Positions 58,867 to 64,000 of a stretch of DNA of 64,000 bases are shown in pieces. Position numbers and translations under genes: made by a program. The stretch is from Alloscardovia criceti DSM 17774 (GTDB lineage Bacteria; Actinomycetota; Actinomycetes; Actinomycetales; Bifidobacteriaceae). A model generated the notes under the pieces. That model ran no database searches, was not told the DNA's origin, and was given only the letters and a program-made list of their open reading frames with translations. Positions within the stretch are counted from its first letter, which is position 1, and every line of letters begins with the position of its first letter. The stretch lies in NCBI RefSeq assembly GCF_000376885.1, contig NZ_AQXR01000011.1, positions 62,001-126,000 of the forward strand, read 5' to 3'.

Positions 58867-59430
58867 ATGGCACAGTGCGCATGGGCAGACTCGGGGAATG
58901 CGTTAATGCGAACCTACCACGACACCGAGTGGGGCACACCCTGCCATGATTCACGCAAACTTTTTGAATTACTCTCGCTCGAAATAATGCAAGCAGGTCT
59001 GAGTTGGCAGACTGTACTCAACAAGCGTGCGGCCATGAGAGAAGCCTTTGCAGACTTTGATGTCCATCGCGTAGCCCAATTGGATACGCAGTTTGAGGAC
59101 TTGATGGCAAACGCGGGAATCATCCGAAATCGTCGGAAAATCAACGCTATTATTCATAACGCCACTGTGGTCGAAGACCTAGAAAACGCGGGTCAGAGCT
59201 TAGATGCGTATATCTGGCGTTTTGTAGATAATACGCCGATTGTTCATCACATCCACGATGCGGAAGATTTGCCAAACACAATCGACATTGCGAAAAAGGC
59301 GAGCACACGCATGAAAGCCGACGGATTTAGATTTGCGGGACCGGTGGTTGTTTACTCCTTTTTCCAAGCGGCAGGCTTGGCCAATGATCATGAGGTGAAC
59401 TGCTGGCGTTATGAAGAGCTTGTAAAATAA
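58867..59430 (+). CDS. tag: DNA-3-methyladenine glycosylase I
   Basis: 187 residues starting MAQCAWADSGNALMRTYHDT; the ATG at 58867 is preferred over GTG 58852 because GAAGGAG lies between them. Tag signatures: CAWADS...YHDTEWGTP, ELLSLEIMQAGLSWQTVLNK, and the C-terminal NDHEVNCW. The zinc ligands Cys4, a His near residue 17 and the final His and Cys are present. It removes 3-methyladenine from alkylated DNA, the first step of base excision repair. Confidence 0.95.
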   Translation: MAQCAWADSGNALMRTYHDTEWGTPCHDSRKLFELLSLEIMQAGLSWQTVLNKRAAMREAFADFDVHRVAQLDTQFEDLMANAGIIRNRRKINAIIHNATVVEDLENAGQSLDAYIWRFVDNTPIVHHIHDAEDLPNTIDIAKKASTRMKADGFRFAGPVVVYSFFQAAGLANDHEVNCWRYEELVK

Positions 59431-59452
59431 GGCTTTGCTGGGATACCCCACC

Positions 59453-59493
59453 ACAGCGCTTGCGTCGATAAAATCGAAATCGCAGAGCGCTGT
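59453..59493 (+). terminator. hairpin after tag
   Basis: ACAGCGCT-TGCG (59453-59464) pairs with CGCA-g-AGCGCTGT (59481-59493) with one bulged G, and an inner TCGAT-AAA-ATCGA can pair as well. No T-run follows, so it may be a terminator without a U-tract or an mRNA structure. Confidence 0.5.
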
Positions 59494-59520
59494 ATTCATC
59501 CTCAGTGCTAAATTGAGTTT

Positions 59521-60024
59521 ATGGATTCTGTGAAGTCCTTCGAAGGGCAATTAGACGCGTGCATAGCTGGAATGGGTCACGATGTAGTGGATTGTGCCGC
59601 GTTTGAAGCGCAGATGTCCATAGCGGGTAGCAGGTTTGAAAATCTTTTTTCACAGAAAGAAAAGGCCCAGTGCCGGCAGATATCAGCGCAGAATCATACG
59701 CCCTACAGCACGCATTTAGCCACGCGTTGGGCAGGAAAAGAAGCCTTCCTTAAAGCCTGGTCTCATGCCTTGGCGCCGAGCATGACGATGCCGTATACGA
59801 TTGACAATTTTCCGTGGGCAAGCATTGAAATTTTGAACGATGCAATTCGCCGTCCCAGCATGTATCTCAACGCAGAAGTAGTTACACGGCTCCATACAAG
59901 CTTGGGCAGCACACATCCTGAGTTTTCATCGATGACGGAGCACATTCATGTGTCTTTAAGCCAAGACGAAAACGCGGCAAGCGCTGTCGTCATCATAGAA
60001 ATGAGAAGAAAGAAAGAGGATTAA
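59521..60024 (+). CDS. acpS: holo-[acyl-carrier-protein] synthase
   Basis: 167 residues. The metal-binding MGHDVVDCAAF near residue 18 and the catalytic RWAGKEAFLKAW are the AcpS signature; an 'AHL'-like HLATRWAGKEAFLKAW is typical of the FAS-I partner. It attaches phosphopantetheine from CoA to Ser1863 of the FAS carrier domain. Start ATG 59521 has only a weak ribosome site; an internal ATG at 59572 (MGHDVVD) would give a shorter protein closer to E. coli AcpS. pncA starts one base after its stop, so the two are coupled. Confidence 0.88.
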   Translation: MDSVKSFEGQLDACIAGMGHDVVDCAAFEAQMSIAGSRFENLFSQKEKAQCRQISAQNHTPYSTHLATRWAGKEAFLKAWSHALAPSMTMPYTIDNFPWASIEILNDAIRRPSMYLNAEVVTRLHTSLGSTHPEFSSMTEHIHVSLSQDENAASAVVIIEMRRKKED

Positions 60025-60025
60025 G

Positions 60026-60640
60026 ATGAGAGCACTGATTATCGTTGATGTGCAGCCAACTTTTTGCGAGGGCGGAGAGCTGGGTGTCCAAGGTGGCAAC
60101 GCAGTAGCGCACAACATCGCTGAGTATGTGAATGCACATCGTTCCGACTACAATTTCATGGCTACCACGCAGGACTGGCATATCGAGCCAGGTAGGCATT
60201 TCAGTGATACGCCGGATTTCGTGGATACGTGGCCTGTGCATGGTTTTGCGGGCAGTGATAATGCTCAGCTGCATCGTGAAATCGAAAATCTGGGTATTAC
60301 GCGTCACTTTAAGAAGGGGCAATATTCTGCCGCTTACTCCGGTTTTGAAGGTGTAGAAGACAACGGTTACGGTATCGCCACCCGTGAAGAGGTACAAAAA
60401 GAACTGGACGAGGGGCATACTTTAGAGAATGCCTTGCGCGATGCGGGCATTACCGAGGTAGACGTGTGTGGACTGGCACTGTCTCACTGTGTGAAGGACA
60501 CCGCGTTGGATGCGAAACGTTTAGGTTTTGAAACGCGCGTGCTCACAAATCTGAGCGCGCCGGTGAGCCCAGAGCAGGGCATTGCGGCCTGCGATGCGTT
60601 GAAAGACAACGGTGTAGAGCTTGTGGAGGTAGAGCTCTAA
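60026..60640 (+). CDS. pncA: nicotinamidase
   Basis: 204 residues of the isochorismatase-like fold. Catalytic triad: Asp8 (ALIIVDVQPTF), Lys97 (FKKGQYSAAYSGFEG) and Cys155 (GLALSHCVKDTALDA). The metal site is DWH with a later His. It deamidates nicotinamide to nicotinate for NAD salvage and in other actinobacteria activates pyrazinamide. It is one base downstream of acpS on the same strand. Confidence 0.93.
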   Translation: MRALIIVDVQPTFCEGGELGVQGGNAVAHNIAEYVNAHRSDYNFMATTQDWHIEPGRHFSDTPDFVDTWPVHGFAGSDNAQLHREIENLGITRHFKKGQYSAAYSGFEGVEDNGYGIATREEVQKELDEGHTLENALRDAGITEVDVCGLALSHCVKDTALDAKRLGFETRVLTNLSAPVSPEQGIAACDALKDNGVELVEVEL

Positions 60641-60722
60641 GTCTCGACGGCGCAAGGTGGGAGACAGGCAGAAATATTCTTCCGATTGCTTAAAATTTTC
60701 TTAGATTATTGGGTTAATCAAT

Positions 60723-60776
60723 CGCGCAATAGCTTCGGTATGCGCACAATGGTGCGGCTACGGAAGCTGTTGCGCG
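60723..60776 (+). other. 54-base imperfect hairpin between pncA and the helicase gene
   Basis: CGCGCAATAGCTTCGGTA (60723-60740) pairs with TACGGAAGCTGTTGCGCG (60759-60776) over 18 bases, with one G-G mismatch and one G-T pair. The 18-base loop holds a smaller GCAC/GTGC pairing. No T-run follows. It ends 18 bases before the next start codon. Confidence 0.65.
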
Positions 60777-60794
60777 CGGGAGTAAGAAATCTGA

Positions 60795-63700
60795 ATGGCT
60801 AAAATTTCTTTAGAGCAGGCATATGAGCAGATTGTCCAGTCTTTTGCCGATGATACGCAGGAAACGGAAACGAGCGGGCATGCTCACAATTGGCTGGTGA
60901 CAGGAGCGCCTCGAAGTGGTAAGACTACGCTCGCTCAGCAGGTAACCGTGGCAGCGGTGCAGCGCTTTGGTTCCACAAATGTGAGTCTAGCGGTGAGTAA
61001 CCGCATGACTGCGGATGATGCGAATCGGCAGATTATAAAGGCCTTGAAAGTATCCGGTCAGCGCCGTCTGGCCACCACGCTGTCCGCTATAGCCTTCCGC
61101 ATCCTCGATGAACGTCAGATGCTGCTCGGTGCTCCAGCGCCGAAGCTCATCAACGGTGCAGAGCAGACTGCCCTGCTGAGAGTCATTTTTGATCGTCATA
61201 TTTCTCATGCGCGTACGGGCGACTTGTGCGAGACATGCATGCTGCTGCGCACGTATTTCGAAGGTGTGCCCAGTGAGAGTGATGTACACAACAACACTTC
61301 GGATAACCAAGCAGGTGGAGCACGTGACACTTTAAGCTTGTTTGAAAGCTATCTAACGCCGGTGTTTATGCTGCAATTGCGCGATATGCTTGCCCGCATG
61401 AACGAATTGGGTGCTTCTCATACGTATGAGGAGGCGCTGGTGGCGGCGTTGAAAAACTCTGAAGATAAATATAAGCAATTGCATGCGCGAGAGCATGGGG
61501 CCATTCAGATTCGCTTATCCTTTGTGCTGCGAAAGGAGTACGCGCAGGAGGTACTTGCACAGTATCCCCGTGAGCTGCGGTTGGATTCCTCCCGCTTACT
61601 GCGCGAGGCTGCTACGACCTTTTCAAGTGGACAGGCACGCGAAATTGGCCTGCATTATCCGCGCGTGTTGGTGGTGGATGATGCGCAAGAATTAACCCTG
61701 GCGGCCATGTTTTTGCTTCAAGAATTGCACAAATACGGCACGCAGATTATTTTCATTGGCAATCCGGATGAGTCGGTGCTCGGCTTCCGTGGCGCGGATG
61801 GTGACTTTTTATGGCATCGTGCTGCCCAGCCTGCTCCTGCCGGGGATACACACACATCGAATATGTTTCTCGCGCCAGATTTTGCGTATTTCCACGCCGA
61901 GCGCCTCGACCTCGTCAGCGGTTTCGAGCTTTCCCAGATGAATTACAGGGAAATCGCCGCCTCCCGTGTGGCATTAAATATCCCGGCCGCTTACGACACG
62001 GATATCGCTTTACCGGAGCGTGCGCAAAAATTCCCGGATACGGTGCGCAGCATGGCAGAAATCTACGCGCCGCGTGGTGATGTGAGCAACGATAACAGCG
62101 TAGATGCCCATATTTTCCAGTCCTCGCGTGACGAAATGGAATGGATTGTTACGGACATTATGGCTCACCGCGTCGAGCAGCAGCAGTCGTGGGATGCCAT
62201 GGCCATTATTACGCACGATAATTCTACGGCACGTTTATTTGGGCAACGCTTACAAAATGAGGGGATTCCGGTACGATTTTCCGCAATTTCTAAGCCGCTG
62301 AGCGAAGATCCTGTGGCCTTAGGATTGTTTGCGGCCATTGAGTTGGGCCGAATACGTCCGGAGAATTTTGACACGTTGGATGCACTAACTCAACGCGTAT
62401 CGGCGCTTTTGCGTCAGTTCGCGAGCAGTCCGTTGGGCATGACAGAGGACAATCATCCTTTGCGTGTCAATCACATTGAAGCCTTGCTGAATGCGTTAAG
62501 CGCAGTTATTCAAGCCTGGGGGGATGGCCGGGCAGATACGGATTATGACTTTCAGTCTATTATTGAGGCTTGGTCTTACGTGCGCGAGCAGCTGGGCGCA
62601 GCAGCGGGGATGTATCCGCTGAATGCGTCTGCGCTGAAAACCCTTGTGTTCCTCGATGTGGAGGGTGTGCGTCCAAGAATTATGGATGTGCTCTCTGCAA
62701 TGGACGCGCGTCAATCGAGTGATGTGGCGGCTCTGAGAAAGCTGCTGAGCATGATGGATGCCAGCGCAGAAACGGCAGCATCCGAAGGTGATAAAAACAT
62801 TATCGCCATCCTTTGGGCTACCTGGAAGGCTGCCCACGTATCCGATGACTGGCAGAAAAAAGCTTTAGACTACTCCGATATTTCCGCACGATTGCATTAC
62901 AATGACTGGCTCGATGGCGCTATGCGATTATTTGATTTTGCCAATCAAAATAATGCGGCACTGAGCATTGATGCTTTCATGATGCGTGTGGCGAATTTGG
63001 AAGTTTTGGCGGATTCTCTAGCACATGTGGCGCCTATAGAAGAAGCCGTAACCGTGACCACCGTGGCTTCAACGGCTGGGCAAACGTGGGATCAGGTGTG
63101 GATCCCCCAAATGCAGCAGTCCATCTGGCCAAATCTTGCTGTGCGCAACACCTTGCTGGGAGCTGATGATTTAAGCGATGTGGTCCTGCATGGCGCTATC
63201 ACTATGGATGCGCATGCGCGCATGCTCGATGTGCTGCACGCGGAAAAGCGCAGCTTCTTAGTTGCGCTGACGAGGGCGCAGCAGCGGCTGCATATCAGTG
63301 CTGTGTGGGATAACACCACCACGCCATCGGATTTTCTGTATACGTATATGCCAGAAAAATTTGCCCGTGTGGATTCTCTGGAAAAGGCTGATTTTACGGA
63401 GGTTCCGGTAGTGGACTTGCAGTCGTCTACCGACTCGCAGGACGGCTCGAAAGACGGTTCGCAGGACAGTCAGAGCACATCGTCAAAACATATGAGTATG
63501 ACGGATATCATCCGCCAAGCTCGCGTCACTTTGAGTGAGGAATTGCTGGCAGCTGGCGGTGAACACATCCAGCCAGATGCGGATAATCTCAGTCCACGCG
63601 CTCAGGATGCATTAAAGACCCTCGACTTTTTAAGCACGCAGGGGTATAGTTTCGCCGCTCCAGAAAAATGGGCTTTTATTTCCGCTCCATCCGCAGACGT

Positions 63701-64000
63701 GGATAACTTCAAGGAAGAAAAAGACTCAAATGCCCAGCCCGTGCGGGTATCTCCGTCCAGCGTAGAGAGCATTTGGGGATGCCCTATTTGCTATCGTCTA
63801 GAAAATCAATTCTCCGGCACGCGACAGTCCACAGCCGCTACCTCCTTCGGAGATCTCATCCACGAAGTAGCTCAATGGGCCAGCCAAGATATGCATTTTG
63901 ATACCGAGGAGTTTTATCAGGCTAAACTAGAGGAGCTCTCCAATCCTCCCGCCGTGCTGAACTGGGTAACGAATGCCCTGTTGAAGCAGTACAACAGTCT
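60795..64000 (+). CDS. UvrD/RecB-type helicase-nuclease, AdnAB-like, 3' end outside window
   Basis: 1068 residues are visible and the frame is open to the right edge. It starts MAKISLEQAYEQIVQSFADD. Superfamily 1 helicase motifs: Walker A GAPRSGKTT (37-45), Walker B VVDDAQE (Asp295), IIFIGNPDESVLGFRGADG, and motif VI VALTRAQQRLH (about 823). From about 985 a RecB-like PD-(D/E)xK nuclease domain begins: VSPSSVESIWGCPICYRLEN, with the cysteine pair Cys996 and Cys999 that could start an Fe-S cluster, and SFGDLIHEVAQWA. A first-gene helicase fused to a nuclease fits AdnA of the actinobacterial AdnAB complex, which resects double-strand breaks; the partner would lie downstream. Start follows a 54-base hairpin and lacks a strong ribosome site. 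Confidence 0.88.
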   Translation, partial: MAKISLEQAYEQIVQSFADDTQETETSGHAHNWLVTGAPRSGKTTLAQQVTVAAVQRFGSTNVSLAVSNRMTADDANRQIIKALKVSGQRRLATTLSAIAFRILDERQMLLGAPAPKLINGAEQTALLRVIFDRHISHARTGDLCETCMLLRTYFEGVPSESDVHNNTSDNQAGGARDTLSLFESYLTPVFMLQLRDMLARMNELGASHTYEEALVAALKNSEDKYKQLHAREHGAIQIRLSFVLRKEYAQEVLAQYPRELRLDSSRLLREAATTFSSGQAREIGLHYPRVLVVDDAQELTLAAMFLLQELHKYGTQIIFIGNPDESVLGFRGADGDFLWHRAAQPAPAGDTHTSNMFLAPDFAYFHAERLDLVSGFELSQMNYREIAASRVALNIPAAYDTDIALPERAQKFPDTVRSMAEIYAPRGDVSNDNSVDAHIFQSSRDEMEWIVTDIMAHRVEQQQSWDAMAIITHDNSTARLFGQRLQNEGIPVRFSAISKPLSEDPVALGLFAAIELGRIRPENFDTLDALTQRVSALLRQFASSPLGMTEDNHPLRVNHIEALLNALSAVIQAWGDGRADTDYDFQSIIEAWSYVREQLGAAAGMYPLNASALKTLVFLDVEGVRPRIMDVLSAMDARQSSDVAALRKLLSMMDASAETAASEGDKNIIAILWATWKAAHVSDDWQKKALDYSDISARLHYNDWLDGAMRLFDFANQNNAALSIDAFMMRVANLEVLADSLAHVAPIEEAVTVTTVASTAGQTWDQVWIPQMQQSIWPNLAVRNTLLGADDLSDVVLHGAITMDAHARMLDVLHAEKRSFLVALTRAQQRLHISAVWDNTTTPSDFLYTYMPEKFARVDSLEKADFTEVPVVDLQSSTDSQDGSKDGSQDSQSTSSKHMSMTDIIRQARVTLSEELLAAGGEHIQPDADNLSPRAQDALKTLDFLSTQGYSFAAPEKWAFISAPSADVDNFKEEKDSNAQPVRVSPSSVESIWGCPICYRLENQFSGTRQSTAATSFGDLIHEVAQWASQDMHFDTEEFYQAKLEELSNPPAVLNWVTNALLKQYNS

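Noticed and set aside
61615..61690. Suspected frameshift in the helicase-nuclease gene at a short T-run
   Set aside because: On careful recount there are four T and the frame is continuous through Walker B (VVDDAQE).

Overview
This window comes from an actinobacterium of the family Bifidobacteriaceae. The main evidence is a single-chain type I fatty acid synthase of 3145 residues next to a biotin-containing acyl-CoA carboxylase, RpoB, RpoC and L17 of actinobacterial type, a GH127 beta-L-arabinofuranosidase, and biotin uptake (BioY) and ligation (BirA) with no biotin synthesis genes in the window. The base composition is close to half G+C and A+T-rich outside housekeeping genes, which suggests a lower-GC genus (Alloscardovia/Scardovia-like) rather than a classical high-GC Bifidobacterium. 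The genus is an inference.

Layout. 1-2.1 kb: the end of a DUF2207 membrane protein. 2.3-6.4 kb: infA-rpmJ-rpsM-rpsK-rpoA-rplQ, a terminator, then truA. 6.4-10.3 kb: an accessory strip entered through a tRNA-Ser(CGA) gene. It holds six tandem small acidic genes, five of them clearly paralogous, then a DUF2513 gene and a truncated phage scaffold-like gene. 10.4-17 kb: a CopB-type copper ATPase, a LacI regulator divergent from a GH127 arabinofuranosidase, and an aldo/keto reductase. 17.0-23.5 kb: a type II-C CRISPR-Cas locus ordered tracrRNA, cas9, cas1, cas2, array (15 repeats, 14 spacers). The cas9 gene carries a +1 T in a short T-run that separates the start and the RuvC-I aspartate from the rest of the protein. 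23.8-29.7 kb (minus strand): an SDR, two aldo/keto reductases under a TetR gene with a clear palindromic operator, a MATE exporter and a second TetR gene. 30-32.9 kb: a membrane-anchored GH3 glycosidase with permuted domain order. 33-41 kb: rpoB-rpoC with promoter and terminator. 41.2-60 kb: the lipid module. 60-64 kb: pncA and an AdnAB-type helicase-nuclease that runs off the window.

How the genes work together. BioY imports biotin. BirA attaches it to AccBC. AccBC and AccD make malonyl-CoA, and FAS-I uses it after its acyl-carrier domain has been activated by AcpS. birA-accBC-accD-fas are packed as one operon. BioY and a PucR-type regulator of the MabR/FasR kind lie beside it on the other strand, and AcpS lies 2 kb downstream. 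The CRISPR locus contains all its RNA parts: a tracrRNA gene with promoter, anti-repeat, hairpin and terminator; repeats that appear to carry their own extended -10 promoters on the minus strand; and an inverted copy of the repeat core just outside the terminal repeat. The only damaged part is cas9. The most promising uncharacterised system is the tandem array of small acidic proteins at 7.4-9.3 kb, which has the architecture of a polyimmunity locus but no visible toxin.
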